This document shows, one piece after another, positions 27,490-37,085 of a stretch of 64,000 nt of DNA (the stretch's first letter is position 1; every line of letters starts with the position of its first letter). The notes beneath the pieces are model-generated. The model did no database searches and had not been told where the DNA came from. It saw nothing but the letters and a program-made list of their open reading frames with translations. This stretch comes from Amycolatopsis sp. CA-128772 (GTDB taxonomy: Bacteria > Actinomycetota > Actinomycetes > Mycobacteriales > Pseudonocardiaceae), in contig NZ_PPHG01000084.1 in NCBI RefSeq assembly GCF_002904295.1, positions 1 to 64,000 of the forward strand, read 5' to 3'. A program made the position numbers and the translations under genes.

Positions 27490-29623
27490 TCAGATGGGTG
27501 CGACCTCGACCGGGATGCCGTTCAACACCGACGTTCCGGACGGAACGTCCAGCAGCGTCTCGTCGGCGACCAGGTTCGAGTTGACGCCGGGGTTCGCGCG
27601 CGCCACCCGCGTCCGCGAGCCGTCGACGTCGTGACCCCAGCCGTGCGGGATGCTTCACGCCCGGGCGGACCTCGTCGGTGACCTCGACCGGGACTTCGAG
27701 CTTGCCCGCGCGGGACGTCACCGACGCGAGGGCGCCGTCGGTGAGGCCGAGCCGGGCGGCGTCTTCGGGGTGCACCTGGGCCGTGCAGCGGTTGCCGCCG
27801 CGGACCAGCGGTTCGAGGTTGTGCATCCACGAGTTGTTCGAGCTCAGGTGCCGCCGCCCGATCAGCACCAGGCCGTCGTCCGCCGCTTTCGCGAGTTCGT
27901 CCCGCAACCGGGGGACGTCGGCGACGACCGGCTCGGGTGCCAGCTCGATCCGGCCGGACGCGGTGCACAGCACCTCGGGGATCCGCGGCTGCAGCGGCCC
28001 GAAGTCCACGCCGTGCGGCGCGGCTTCGAGGTCGGCGAGCGTGACGTCGTACGGCCCCGCGCGCAGCATCAGGTCGACCAGGCGCGCGGGCCCGGTCCGG
28101 TCGTGGGTGACTTCGAGCCCGGCGCGGCGGGCGACGTCGGCGGCGACGAAGTCGTCGAGCGCCGCGACGTCGGCCTCCGGGCCCTGACCGGCGACGATGC
28201 CGGTCAGCCGCAGCATGGTCTCCCACTCCTGCGGCAGCGCCGACGGCAGCGTGGCGGGCGTCCAGTTGGCGACGTTGCGGATCGACAGCTGGTAGAAGGC
28301 CAGGTCGAAGTGCGGGCGCTCGAGCGGCGACGGCCCGGGCAGGATGACGTCGGCGTGGCGGGACGTCTCGTTGAGGTAGACGTCGACGGAGATCATGAAG
28401 TCGAGGTTGTCCAGCGCCGCGGCCAGCCGGCCGGCGTTCGGCGTGCTCAGGCAGGGATTGCCGCTGACCGTGATCAGCGCGCGGACCTGCCCTTCGCCCG
28501 GGGTTTCGATCTCGTCGGCGAGGGTCGCGACCGGCAGTTCGCCGACGACCTCGGGCAGGCCGCGCACGCGGCTGCGCCAGCGTCCGACCGCGAAGGGGCG
28601 CCGGTTCCCGGTGGGCTGGCACGCGGCCAGCGGGAACATCGCGCCGCCCGGCGTGTCGAGATGGCCGGTGAGCACGTTGAGGACGTCGACCAGCCAGCTC
28701 GCGATGGTGCCGAACGCCTGGGTGGTGGTGCCGATCCGGCCGTAGACCACGGCGTTGTCCGAGGTCAGCTCCCGCGCCATCCGGCGGATCTCTTCGGCGC
28801 CGATGCCGGTGCGCGGGGCGACGGCCTCCGGGGTGAACGGCTCCGCCAGCGCGCGGACGTCGTCGAGGCCGTTGAGGTGCTCGGTCAGGCGGCCGGGGTC
28901 GACGCGGTTCTCCGCGAACAGGACGTTGACCAGCGCGAACAACAGGAGCGCGTCGGTGCCGGGCCGGATGGCGTGGTGCTCGTCGGCGAACGCGGCGGTG
29001 CGGGTGCGGCGCGGGTCGACGACGACGATCTTGCCGCCGCGCTCGCGGATCGCGCGCAGCCGGCCGCGGATGTCCGGCGCGGTCATCAGGCTGCCGTTCG
29101 AGACGAGCGGGTTGGCGCCGAGGATCAGCAGGTGCCGCGTCCGGTCGAGGTCGGGCACCGGGATGGCGAGCGGGTCGCCGAACATGGTGCCGGCGGAGTA
29201 GTGCTTCGGCAGCTGGTCGACCGACGTCGCGCTGTAGAAGTTCTTGGTGCCCAGGGCTTTGTAGAGCACGCGGCCGTAGAGCGTGAGCGCGATGTTGTGC
29301 ACGCCGGGGTTGCCCGCGTACACGGCGACGGCGTCCCGGCCGTGCTGCTCGAGGATCGGCGGGAGGCGGCGGGCGATCTCGTCGTACGCCTCCTGCCAGC
29401 TGACCTCGACGAACTCGCCGTCACGCTTGAGCAGCGGGGCGGTCAGCCGGTCGGGGTCGTGGTGCAGCGCGCCGAGGGACGCGCCCTTGGGGCAGATGTA
29501 CCCGCGCGAGAAGACGTCCTGCTCGTCACCTTTGACCCGCGTGACCTGCTGGTTCGCGTCGAGCGTCACTTCGAGACCGCAGGTGGCTTCGCACAGCGGG
29601 CAGGTGACGTGGGCGGTCGTCAT
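27490..29623 (-). CDS. Molybdopterin-dependent oxidoreductase, 3' end frameshifted
   Basis: About 710 residues if repaired. The 4Fe-4S domain starts MTTAHVTCPLCEATCG and ends at GYICPKG. The bis-MGD domains follow, as in formate dehydrogenase or nitrate-reductase-like enzymes. The C-terminal domain breaks at GVK: one extra A (extra T on the plus strand at 27654-27655) shifts the frame. Removing it restores SIPHGWGHDVDGS through GIPVEVAPI and a TGA at 27490-27492. Unrepaired, the frame reads on into the GH5 gene. The reaction is unknown; the metal-ligand residue was not identified. ATG 29623 faces GH76. Confidence 0.85.
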
Positions 29624-29674
29624 GACCACCGAACATACCGAGCGGTATGTGGATGGGCAAGGCACGATTGCGAC

Positions 29675-30673
29675 ATGGACGTTTCGGCCGCGGAACACGC
29701 GGTGACCGCGCGGCACCTGCGCCGGGTGTGGGGCCTGCCCGCAACAGTGCTGGGCCGCAGCCGCTGGCCGGCGGCGGTGGACCAGCGGGTGCACTGGCAC
29801 TGGAACTACTGGTGGCAGGCTCACCTGCTGGACACACTGGTCGACGCGCAGCTGCGTTTTCCTTCGGCTTCGCGCCTGGCCTTGATCCGGTCCTTCGTGC
29901 GGTCGGTGCGGCTGCGCAACTTCGGCCGCTGGACGAACGACTACTACGACGACATCGCGTGGCTCGGCCTTGCCCTGCAACGGGTATCGTCATTGGGGAT
30001 TGACGTGGGTCCGGCGCTGGCGGCGATCGACACGCAGCTGCTGTCGGGCTGGACGTCGGCGGCGGGCGGCGGCATCTGGTGGCGCCGCGGAGACGACTTC
30101 AAGAACGCCCCGGCCAACGGCCCGGCGGCGATCTTCCACGCCCGGTCCGGAAACCTGCCCCGCGCTCGCGAGCTGACTTCGTGGCTGACGTCCACTTTGG
30201 TCGATCCGGCGTCCGGTTTGGTCTGGGACGGGATCCGCGCGGATACGGGTGAGCTGGTCAAGCACATTTATACGTACTGCCAAGGGGTTTATCTCGGGGC
30301 TTGCCTTGAGTTGTCCTTAATGGACGACGCTGCTCGTACGGTGCGCACGGTGGCGGAGCACTGCGCACCGGAAGGTGTGATCCGCGGCCAGGGCGGCGGC
30401 GACGGCGGGCTGTTCGCGGCGATCCTGGCCCGCTACCTGGCCTTGGCGGCTCGTGTTTTGCCGGACCCGGAGGCGGCGGTGGCCCGGTCGCTGGTGCTGA
30501 CGTCGGCGGAGGCTTGCTGGTCAGGTGCGGTGGACGTGGCGGAGGGGCCGTTGTTCAGCGCGTATTGGGATCGTCCGGCGCCGTGGCCGTTGCCGGAGGA
30601 CGCCCCGGAACGTGACATGTCGGTCCAGGTGGGCGGCTGGATGCTCCTCGAAGCCGCGGCGACGCTGGGTTAG
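29675..30673 (+). CDS. Glycoside hydrolase family 76 protein
   Basis: 332 residues, alpha/alpha-toroid fold. The catalytic Asp pair is in NDYYDDIAWLGLAL (about 90-100). Other conserved parts are GGGIWWRRGDDFKNAPANGP and YTYCQGVYLGAC. Family members are alpha-1,6-mannanases. No signal peptide is seen, so it may act in the cytosol or be exported by another route. ATG 29675 is divergent from the molybdopterin gene, 51 bp apart. Its stop is one base from the end of the LacI-like gene. Confidence 0.88.
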   Translation: MDVSAAEHAVTARHLRRVWGLPATVLGRSRWPAAVDQRVHWHWNYWWQAHLLDTLVDAQLRFPSASRLALIRSFVRSVRLRNFGRWTNDYYDDIAWLGLALQRVSSLGIDVGPALAAIDTQLLSGWTSAAGGGIWWRRGDDFKNAPANGPAAIFHARSGNLPRARELTSWLTSTLVDPASGLVWDGIRADTGELVKHIYTYCQGVYLGACLELSLMDDAARTVRTVAEHCAPEGVIRGQGGGDGGLFAAILARYLALAARVLPDPEAAVARSLVLTSAEACWSGAVDVAEGPLFSAYWDRPAPWPLPEDAPERDMSVQVGGWMLLEAAATLG

Positions 30674-30674
30674 G

Positions 30675-31541
30675 TCAGCACCCGCAGGAAGCGCCGTGCA
30701 GGAATCTCGGCGTCAGCCACACCGACTCCGCGGGCCGGTCCGGGTCGGCCATGCGGGACATCAGCAACTGCACCGCCCGGCTCCCCAGGTCCGCGACCGG
30801 CTGGACCAGTGTTGTCACCGCCGGGCTCACGCGACGGGCCCAATCCATGTCGCCGTAGCCCACCACCGCCAGCTCCGAACCGATCCTGATGCCCCTTCGG
30901 TGGGCCTCGTACTGGACGCCCACCAGCATCGACTCGTCCGCCACCACCAGGGCCGTCGGGGAGGGCCAGCCGTCCAGGAGCTTGGCCGTGGCCCGGGTTG
31001 CGCCGCCCGCGTTCGAAAAGCCGCTCTCCACCAGCTCGCGGTTGAACCGCAAACCCGCCTGCTCCAGGCCCAGGCGGTACCCGCGCACGCGCTCGCGGCT
31101 GACCTCCAGGCCCTCGTCACCCGAAACCAAGCCGATCTTGCGGTGGCGGCGGTCGGTCAGGTGGCGGACCAGGGACGCTACCGCGTGCACGTTCTCCGTG
31201 CCCACCTGGTCGACGTCGTTGCGCGCCGCCACGTGGTCCAGCAGGACCGTCGGTACGCCCATCCGGACCAGGCCGTTGATCACCGCTTCGTCGCCGGCCG
31301 AGGGGACCAGCAGCACGCCGTCCACCAGGTCCGCCCGCAGCGCGCGGACCACTGTGGCCTCTTCGCTCACGGTGTCGCCGGTGTCGGCCAGTACGACGTC
31401 GCAGCCCGCCTGCGCCGCGGCCGCGCGGATCGCGCGCAGCAGCTCCTCCGAATACGGGTTGGCGGAAACACCCATCGCGACGCCGATCCGGTAGGTGACC
31501 GGGGGGTCCCACAACCGGAGCTCCGGCGAAAGTGCGGTCAT
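30675..31541 (-). CDS. LacI-family protein lacking the DNA-binding domain
   Basis: 288 residues covering only the periplasmic-binding-protein-like effector domain: RIGVAMGVSANPYSEELLRA at the start and PRFLHGASCGC at the end. The usual N-terminal HTH and hinge (about 60 residues) are absent. The upstream 69 bp contain no HTH remnant and lie in the same frame as the full LacI gene whose stop is at 31611-31613. The two proteins share DVDQVGSEN/DVDQVGTEN and SCGC ends. It probably arose by tandem duplication and loss of the head; it might form mixed dimers or bind sugar only. Confidence 0.85.
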   Translation of the reverse strand: MTALSPELRLWDPPVTYRIGVAMGVSANPYSEELLRAIRAAAAQAGCDVVLADTGDTVSEEATVVRALRADLVDGVLLVPSAGDEAVINGLVRMGVPTVLLDHVAARNDVDQVGTENVHAVASLVRHLTDRRHRKIGLVSGDEGLEVSRERVRGYRLGLEQAGLRFNRELVESGFSNAGGATRATAKLLDGWPSPTALVVADESMLVGVQYEAHRRGIRIGSELAVVGYGDMDWARRVSPAVTTLVQPVADLGSRAVQLLMSRMADPDRPAESVWLTPRFLHGASCGC

Positions 31542-31610
31542 AAGCCCTCGCAGACGCTCAGCGGAACGGTATCCGCTGAACGGCCGCAGGACGGCGTCCT
31601 CGCCGCAGAA

Positions 31611-32648
31611 TCACCGAAGTGAGTGAACCGGCGGGCAGCCGCACGACTCACGGTGACGCAGAGTGGGTGGCAGCCGGACCGTCTCGGCCTTGCGGGCCGG
31701 GTCGTTGATCCGGGCCAGCAGCAGCCGGACCGCCTGGCGGCCGATCTCCTCGATCGGCTGGGCCATCGTCGTCAGCGGCGGGTCGACCAGGTCCGCCCAC
31801 TCGACCTCGTCGTAGACCACCACCGGCAGGTCGCGCCCGATCCGCAGCCCGCGCCGGCGCGCCTCGTGCAGCACCCCGACCATCATGCTGTCGTTGCCGA
31901 CGACCAGCGCCGTCGGCGGCTCGGGCAGCGCCAGCAGCGTGCTCAACGCCAGCGCGCCCCCCTCGCGCGAGGAGTTTCCGCAGGCCACGAGGTCGGACGA
32001 CCACGTGAGCCCGGACCGCCCGAGCCCCAGCCGGTAGCCGAGCACGCGCTCCTCGCTCGTCGACAACCCGGGCACGCCGCTGATCATCCCGATCCGCCGG
32101 TGCCCGAGCGTCGCCAGGTGCGCGGTCAGCGCCGACGTCGCCTGGATGTTCTCCGAACCCACCTGGTCGACGTCGGTGCGCGTGGACAGCCGGTCGATCA
32201 GCACCGTCGGTACGTCGAGGGACACCAGCTCGCCGATCACCGGGCCGTCGCCGGGGGCCGGGGTGATGAGCAGGCCGTCGACGCGACGGGAGCGCAGCGC
32301 CCGCACGGTGTCACGCTCCGTGTCCGCGTGGTCGTGCGTGTCGGCCAGCAGGACGGTGTAGCCGTGCGCCGACGCCTCCCGCTCGATCGCCTGCATCAGC
32401 GTCGCGAAGTACGGGTTGGCCACCAGTGAGATCGCCATCCCGATCGACCGCGTCCCGCCCGTGACCAGCGAACGCGCGATCGCGTCGCCGGTGTAGCCGG
32501 TCGCCTCGATCGCCCGCAGCACCGCCGCCTTGGTGTCCTCGGCGACCGCGCGCGTCCCGTTCACCACGTGCGAAACGGTCGTGATCGACACGCCCGCGAG
32601 CTCGGCGATGTCCCGCTGGGTCGGCCGTGAAGCCTTCGACTGGGCCAT
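31611..32648 (-). CDS. LacI family repressor of the sugar operon
   Basis: 345 residues. The HTH is QRDIAELAGVSITTVSHVVNG (residues 10-30), followed by the hinge and the sugar-binding core (about 65-335). It is divergent from the ABC sugar operon and a perfect 24-bp LacI palindrome lies 15 bp upstream of its ATG, so it probably controls both itself and the operon. The effector is likely fructose or another sugar of the frc-like system. The C-terminus ends SCGCPPVHSLR. Confidence 0.93.
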   Translation of the reverse strand: MAQSKASRPTQRDIAELAGVSITTVSHVVNGTRAVAEDTKAAVLRAIEATGYTGDAIARSLVTGGTRSIGMAISLVANPYFATLMQAIEREASAHGYTVLLADTHDHADTERDTVRALRSRRVDGLLITPAPGDGPVIGELVSLDVPTVLIDRLSTRTDVDQVGSENIQATSALTAHLATLGHRRIGMISGVPGLSTSEERVLGYRLGLGRSGLTWSSDLVACGNSSREGGALALSTLLALPEPPTALVVGNDSMMVGVLHEARRRGLRIGRDLPVVVYDEVEWADLVDPPLTTMAQPIEEIGRQAVRLLLARINDPARKAETVRLPPTLRHRESCGCPPVHSLR

Positions 32649-32662
32649 ACCGATCCTTTCCG

Positions 32663-32686
32663 GCAAGCGTTTGCGCAAACGCTTGC
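32663..32686. promoter_or_regulatory. LacI operator, perfect 24-bp palindrome
   Basis: Half-site GCAAGCGTTTGC is followed by its exact reverse complement GCAAACGCTTGC, giving the LacI-family CG centre. It lies between the divergent LacI and binding-protein genes. TTGCGT at 32683-32688 and CTACCT at 32705-32710 (16 nt apart) could be the operon promoter, overlapping the operator. Confidence 0.9.
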
Positions 32687-32768
32687 GTGCACGGAGCAGT
32701 CTGTCTACCTTCCCGTCCATCGGCAAGCCTCGAACCAGCAGAGTCTGCGAAAGACAGAGTGGGAACCC

Positions 32769-33785
32769 ATGAGACAGCGAAGTCTCACCGCGGTGTTTCT
32801 GGCCGCCGTCCTCGCCGCGACGACCGGGTGCACGGTCGAACGCCACTGGGGCGGCAACACGAACACCGGCGGGAGCGGCAAGGCGAAGGTCGGCCTGGTC
32901 ACCAAGACCGACACCAACCCCTACTTCGTGGAGCTCCGCAACGCCGCGAGAGCGGCCGCGCAGGCCAACGGCGCCGACTTCAGCGCGCTCGCCGGCCAGT
33001 TCGACGGGGACAACGACGGCCAGGTCCGCGCCATCGAAAACCTCCGTCAGCAGGGCGCGAACACCATTCTGATCACGCCGAGCTCGTCCACCGGCGTGCT
33101 CAAGGCGATCAAGGACGCCCGCGACGCCGGGGTCCTGGTCATCGCCCTCGACACCGCCACCGAACCGGCCGACGCCGTCGACGCCACCTTCGCCACCGAC
33201 AACTTCGCGGCCGGCGAACAGCAGGGCGCCTACGTCAAGGCCGCGCTGGCCGGCACCCCGCCCAAGCTGCTGATGGTCGACGGCACGGCGGGCAGCACGG
33301 TCGACACCCAGCGGCACGGCGGGTTCCTCAAGGGCATCGGGCTGACCGACGGCTCGCCGGAGATCAAGGGCCACACCGCGGCCAACGGCGACCAGAGCCT
33401 CGCCCAGCAGGGCATGGAGAACCTGCTGCAGCGCAGCACCGACATCAACGCCGTCTATTCGATGAACGAGCCGATGGGCCGCGGCGCGTACGCCGCGCTC
33501 AAGGCGCGTGGGCTCACCGGGCAGATCGTCATGGGCTCGATCGACGGCGGCTGCGAAGGCGTCCAGAACGTCAAGGACGGCCAGTTCGCCGCCACCGTCA
33601 TGCAGTTCCCGAAGAAGATGGCCGAGCAGGGTGTGCTCGCCGCCGTCGAGTACGCGAAGACCGGCAAGAAGCCGTCCGGCTTCGTGAACACCGGGTCCGC
33701 CGTGATCACCGACAAGCCCCTGCCCGGCATCGAGAGCCACGACTCGGCCTGGGGCCTGCAGAACTGCTGGGGAGGACAGAAATGA
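32769..33785 (+). CDS. Sugar ABC transporter substrate-binding lipoprotein (FrcB-like)
   Basis: 338 residues. A lipoprotein signal (FLAAVLAATTGC) leads to a type I periplasmic-binding fold (about 40-330). Motifs such as KTDTNPYFVELRNAA and the end GLQNCWGGQK fit the FrcB (fructose) and related binding proteins. ATG 32769 starts the operon frcB-frcC-frcA-pfkB-frcK-SDR by inference. Ribose, mannose or fructose are all possible substrates. The C-terminal NCWGG segment is a good family marker. Confidence 0.88.
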   Translation: MRQRSLTAVFLAAVLAATTGCTVERHWGGNTNTGGSGKAKVGLVTKTDTNPYFVELRNAARAAAQANGADFSALAGQFDGDNDGQVRAIENLRQQGANTILITPSSSTGVLKAIKDARDAGVLVIALDTATEPADAVDATFATDNFAAGEQQGAYVKAALAGTPPKLLMVDGTAGSTVDTQRHGGFLKGIGLTDGSPEIKGHTAANGDQSLAQQGMENLLQRSTDINAVYSMNEPMGRGAYAALKARGLTGQIVMGSIDGGCEGVQNVKDGQFAATVMQFPKKMAEQGVLAAVEYAKTGKKPSGFVNTGSAVITDKPLPGIESHDSAWGLQNCWGGQK

Positions 33786-34777
33786 CCACCGCGACCGCAG
33801 TGTCCGCGAAGGATCGTGAATCCCTCGGCGACTTCCTCCTCCGCGCCCCCGCGGTCGGCCCGGCGCTCGCGCTGGTCGTCGCGATCGTGGTGTTCTCGCT
33901 GGCCACGGACACGTTCTTCGACCTCGACAACCTGTCCACCGTGGTCCAGCAGTCCCTGGTCGTCGGGACGCTCGCGTTGGGACAGACGCTCGTCATCCTC
34001 ATCGCGGGCATCGACCTGTCCAACGCCGCGTCGATGGTCGTCGCGACGCTGATCATGGCGAAACTCGCCGCGGCCGGGACGAACGGTTTCGTCGCGCTGC
34101 TCGCCGGCGTCGTGCTGACGATCATCGTCGGCATCTTCATCGGCGGGCTCGCGACGCGGATCAAGCTGCCCGCGTTCATCATCACGCTCGGCACGTTCAC
34201 CATGCTGACCGCGGTGTCGAAGCTGATCGCCGGCGGCCAGGCCGTGCCGGTGACCGACGGGGTGCTGCAGTGGCTCGGCACCAAGCGTTACCTCTTCGGC
34301 GGCATCCCGATCACCTACGGCATGACGCTGGCGCTGCTGATGTACCTCGGCGTCTGGTACGCGCTGACGAAAACCGCGTGGGGCAAGCACGTCTACGCCG
34401 TCGGCAACGCGCCGGAGTCCGCGCGGCTGTCCGGCATCAAGGTCAACCGCACCGTGCTGTCGGTGTACATCGTGGCCGGGCTGACCTTCGGCATCGCCGC
34501 GTGGCAGGCACTCGGCCGGACGCCGAACGCCGACCCGAACCAGTTCCAGCTCGGCAACCTCGACTCGATCACCGCCGTCGTCCTCGGCGGCACGAGCCTC
34601 TTCGGCGGCCGCGGCTCGGTGCTCGGGACGCTGATGGGCGCGCTGGTCGTCGCGGTGCTGCGGTCGGGGCTGACGCAGATGAACGTCGACGGCAACTACC
34701 AGGACCTCGCCACCGGCGCCCTGCTCATCGCCGCCGTCGTGGTGGACCGGATCGCGAGGAGGCAGCAGCAGTCATGA
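33782..34777 (+). CDS. Sugar ABC transporter permease (FrcC/RbsC-like)
   Basis: 331 residues with eight to ten transmembrane helices. AGIDLSNAASMVVATLIMAK contains the DLS motif of the RbsC family; ESARLSGIKVNR is the conserved cytosolic loop. Two copies would pair with the ATPase encoded next. ATGA overlaps with the genes on both sides, so translation is coupled. Substrate as for the binding protein. Confidence 0.93.
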   Translation: MTTATAVSAKDRESLGDFLLRAPAVGPALALVVAIVVFSLATDTFFDLDNLSTVVQQSLVVGTLALGQTLVILIAGIDLSNAASMVVATLIMAKLAAAGTNGFVALLAGVVLTIIVGIFIGGLATRIKLPAFIITLGTFTMLTAVSKLIAGGQAVPVTDGVLQWLGTKRYLFGGIPITYGMTLALLMYLGVWYALTKTAWGKHVYAVGNAPESARLSGIKVNRTVLSVYIVAGLTFGIAAWQALGRTPNADPNQFQLGNLDSITAVVLGGTSLFGGRGSVLGTLMGALVVAVLRSGLTQMNVDGNYQDLATGALLIAAVVVDRIARRQQQS

Positions 34778-35583
34778 CCGAACCGATCCTGCAGGCCCGT
34801 GGGCTGGTGAAGCGCTATGGCCGGGTGACCGCCATCGACGGCGCCGACTTCGACCTGCTGCCCGGCGAGGTGCTCGCCGTGGTCGGCGACAACGGCGCCG
34901 GGAAGTCCTCGCTCATCAAAGCCCTGTCCGGCGCGGTGGTCCCGGACGAGGGTGAGATCGAAGTGGACGGTCACACCGTCCACTTCAAGTCCCCGTTGGA
35001 CGCCCGGCACTACGGCATCGAGACGGTGTACCAGGACCTCGCCGTCGCGCCCGCGCTCGACATCGCGTCGAACATGTTCCTGGGCCGGGAAAAACGGCTC
35101 AAGGGGCCGCTCGGGCTGTTCCGCAAGCTCGACACCGCGGCCATGCGGGCCGAGGCGCAGCGGATCCTCGACGAGCTGGGCATCAACATCAAGTCGATCT
35201 CCCAGCCCGTCGAGACGCTCTCCGGCGGCCAGCGCCAGGGTGTCGCCGTTGCCCGCGCGGCGGCGTTCGGCACCAAGGCCGTGATCATGGACGAGCCGAC
35301 CGCCGCTTTGGGTGTCGCCGAGTCCGGCAAGGTGCTCGACCTGATCGGCCGGATCCGCGACCGCGGCCTGCCGGTGGTGCTGATCAGCCACAACATGCCG
35401 CACGTCTTCGACATCGCCGACCGCATCCACGTGCACCGCCTCGGCAAGCGCGTCGCGGTCGTCTCGCCGAAGACGCACTCGATGAACCAGGTCGTCGGCC
35501 TGCTCACCGGGGCCCTGCGGCTCAACGAGAACGGTGAGGTCGAAGAAGCGGCCGCCGCGACCCACGTGGCCGGGCTCAGCTGA
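34774..35583 (+). CDS. Sugar ABC transporter ATPase (FrcA-like, single domain)
   Basis: 269 residues. Walker A GDNGAGKSS, signature LSGGQRQG, Walker B AVIMDEPTAALG, switch His in ISHNMP. Ribose-type transporters usually have a double ATPase (RbsA, about 500 residues), so this single-domain form (as in FrcA of Sinorhizobium) supports the frc assignment. It is coupled to the permease by an ATGA overlap. Confidence 0.93.
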   Translation: MTEPILQARGLVKRYGRVTAIDGADFDLLPGEVLAVVGDNGAGKSSLIKALSGAVVPDEGEIEVDGHTVHFKSPLDARHYGIETVYQDLAVAPALDIASNMFLGREKRLKGPLGLFRKLDTAAMRAEAQRILDELGINIKSISQPVETLSGGQRQGVAVARAAAFGTKAVIMDEPTAALGVAESGKVLDLIGRIRDRGLPVVLISHNMPHVFDIADRIHVHRLGKRVAVVSPKTHSMNQVVGLLTGALRLNENGEVEEAAAATHVAGLS

Positions 35584-36453
35584 ATGGGCCCTCGGCGGGA
35601 AAGAGTGCCTCGGGCCGGAGTGAAGGTGCTGCTGGCGGGACTGTGCACGGTGGACCTGGTCCAGCGGGTCGAGGAGCTTCCGGCGCCGGGCGAGAAGGTG
35701 CAGTCGCTGCAGGTGGACGTCGCCGCGGGTGGGCCCGCGACGAACGCCGCGGTGACGGCGGCCGCGCTCGGCGCCGAGGCGACCCTGCTGACCGTCCTCG
35801 GTGCACACCCGCTGGCGGCCCTCGCCCGCGCCGACCTCGAGGCCCACGGCGTGCGGCTGATCGACCTGGCTCCCGAACTACCCGACCCGCCCCCGGTCAG
35901 TGCGGCCACCGTCCGCGCCCGCGACGGCGAGCGCACGGTCGTCTCCCGCAACGCCGGAGGGCGGCACTTTCACGTGAAAGTGCCGGTTCTGGCAGCTGAT
36001 GTCATTTTGGTGGACGGGCACTATCCGGAGCTTGCGTTGGCGGTTGCGCGAGAAAAGAAGGCGCCGGTCGTGCTCGACGCCGGCAGCTGGAAGCCGGTGC
36101 TCGACGAGCTGCTGCCGCTGGTCGACGTGGCCGCGTGCTCCGCGCACTTCACCGCGTCGGCCCCCGGCCTCCACCAGCGGGGCGTCCCGACCGTGATGAC
36201 CACCGCGGGACCCGATCCGGTGCGCTGGTCCACTGCGGACGGCGGCTCGGGTGAGGTGCCTGTGCCCGCGGTGCACGCGCGGGACACACTAGGGGCGGGC
36301 GACGTCTGGCACGGCGCGCTCGCCGTGGCCGTGGCCCGCGAACGGACGGTGCCGGACTGGATCCGCTTCGCCAACGAGGTGGCCGCCGAACGGGTGCGGC
36401 ATGTGGGACCGCGGTCGTGGACGACCGCGATCGCAGGAAGGAACAGGACATGA
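35584..36453 (+). CDS. PfkB family sugar kinase
   Basis: 289 residues, ribokinase fold. The N-terminal GGPATNAAV motif and the C-terminal anion-hole/catalytic signature DTLGAGDVWHGAL (Asp as base) are intact. It probably phosphorylates the sugar entering through the ABC transporter. ATG 35584 follows the ATPase stop directly; GTG 35620, just before KVLLAGLCTVDLVQ, is also plausible. The segment GGRHFHVKVPVLAADV is encoded by a perfect palindrome (35963-35984) seen elsewhere in the window and may be an in-frame insertion. Confidence 0.9.
   Translation: MGPRRERVPRAGVKVLLAGLCTVDLVQRVEELPAPGEKVQSLQVDVAAGGPATNAAVTAAALGAEATLLTVLGAHPLAALARADLEAHGVRLIDLAPELPDPPPVSAATVRARDGERTVVSRNAGGRHFHVKVPVLAADVILVDGHYPELALAVAREKKAPVVLDAGSWKPVLDELLPLVDVAACSAHFTASAPGLHQRGVPTVMTTAGPDPVRWSTADGGSGEVPVPAVHARDTLGAGDVWHGALAVAVARERTVPDWIRFANEVAAERVRHVGPRSWTTAIAGRNRT
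35963..35984. repeat. CACTTTCACGTGAAAGTG palindrome inside pfkB gene
   Basis: A 22-bp perfect palindrome centred on CACGTG lies within the kinase coding sequence and codes for RHFHVKVP. The same 18-bp core occurs at 53607-53624, and a one-base variant at 56612-56629. A short mobile or REP-like origin is possible. Confidence 0.7.
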
Positions 36454-37085
36454 CGGCGTTCGACGACCTGCTGGCCCGGGCCGAGGGCCTGACCGTGCGC
36501 GGGCAGCGCAACGTGCTCGGCATCGTGGGCTCGCCCGCGTCCGGCAAGACCACGCTCGCCTGGGCGCTGGCCAACGCGCTCGGCTCGCGCGCGGCGGTGG
36601 TCGGCATGGACGGTTTCCACCTGGCGCAGGTCGAGCTGCGCCGGCTGGGCCGCACCGAGCGCAAGGGCGCCCCGGACACGTTCGACGCCGCGGGCTACTA
36701 CCACCTGATCCGCCGCCTCGCCGAAGGTCGCGAAACGGTGTACGCGCCGGAGTTCCGCCGCGAGATCGAGGAGCCGATCGCCGGCGCCGTCGCGGTGCCC
36801 CCGGAAGTCCAGCTCGTCATCACCGAGGGCAACTACCTGCTGCTCCCGGACGACCCGTGGAGCGCGATCCGGCCCCTGCTCACCGAGGCCTGGTTCCTCG
36901 CGCCGGACGAGCCCGAGCGCATCGAGCGGCTCGTGTCGCGCCACCGCCGCTACGGCCGGTCGCTGGTCGAGGCGAAGCAGCGCGCGCTCGGGTCGGACCA
37001 GCGCAACGCCGACCTGATCTCGCAGACGCGCGACCGCGCCGACCTGGTGCTGGAGAACCTGCCGCTGGCGAACTTCGCGATTTGA
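36450..37085 (+). CDS. P-loop kinase (FrcK/uridine-kinase-like)
   Basis: 211 residues. Walker A is GSPASGKTT (about 27-35), with VVGMDGFHLAQ and ITEGNYLLL typical of the PanK/uridine-kinase-like family that includes FrcK of the rhizobial fructose operon. It probably phosphorylates a sugar or nucleoside. ATG 36450 overlaps the PfkB stop (ATGA). Two kinases in one operon suggest two successive or alternative phosphorylations; this is inference. Confidence 0.87.
   Translation: MTAFDDLLARAEGLTVRGQRNVLGIVGSPASGKTTLAWALANALGSRAAVVGMDGFHLAQVELRRLGRTERKGAPDTFDAAGYYHLIRRLAEGRETVYAPEFRREIEEPIAGAVAVPPEVQLVITEGNYLLLPDDPWSAIRPLLTEAWFLAPDEPERIERLVSRHRRYGRSLVEAKQRALGSDQRNADLISQTRDRADLVLENLPLANFAI

Noticed and set aside
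27650..29674. Plus-strand frame before GH76
   Set aside because: Antisense to the molybdopterin gene; real GH76 coding starts at 29675.
26453..29980. Apparent 1175-codon fusion of molybdopterin enzyme and GH5
   Set aside because: Results from the single-base insertion near 27654; GH5 has its own start, ribosome-binding site and signal peptide.
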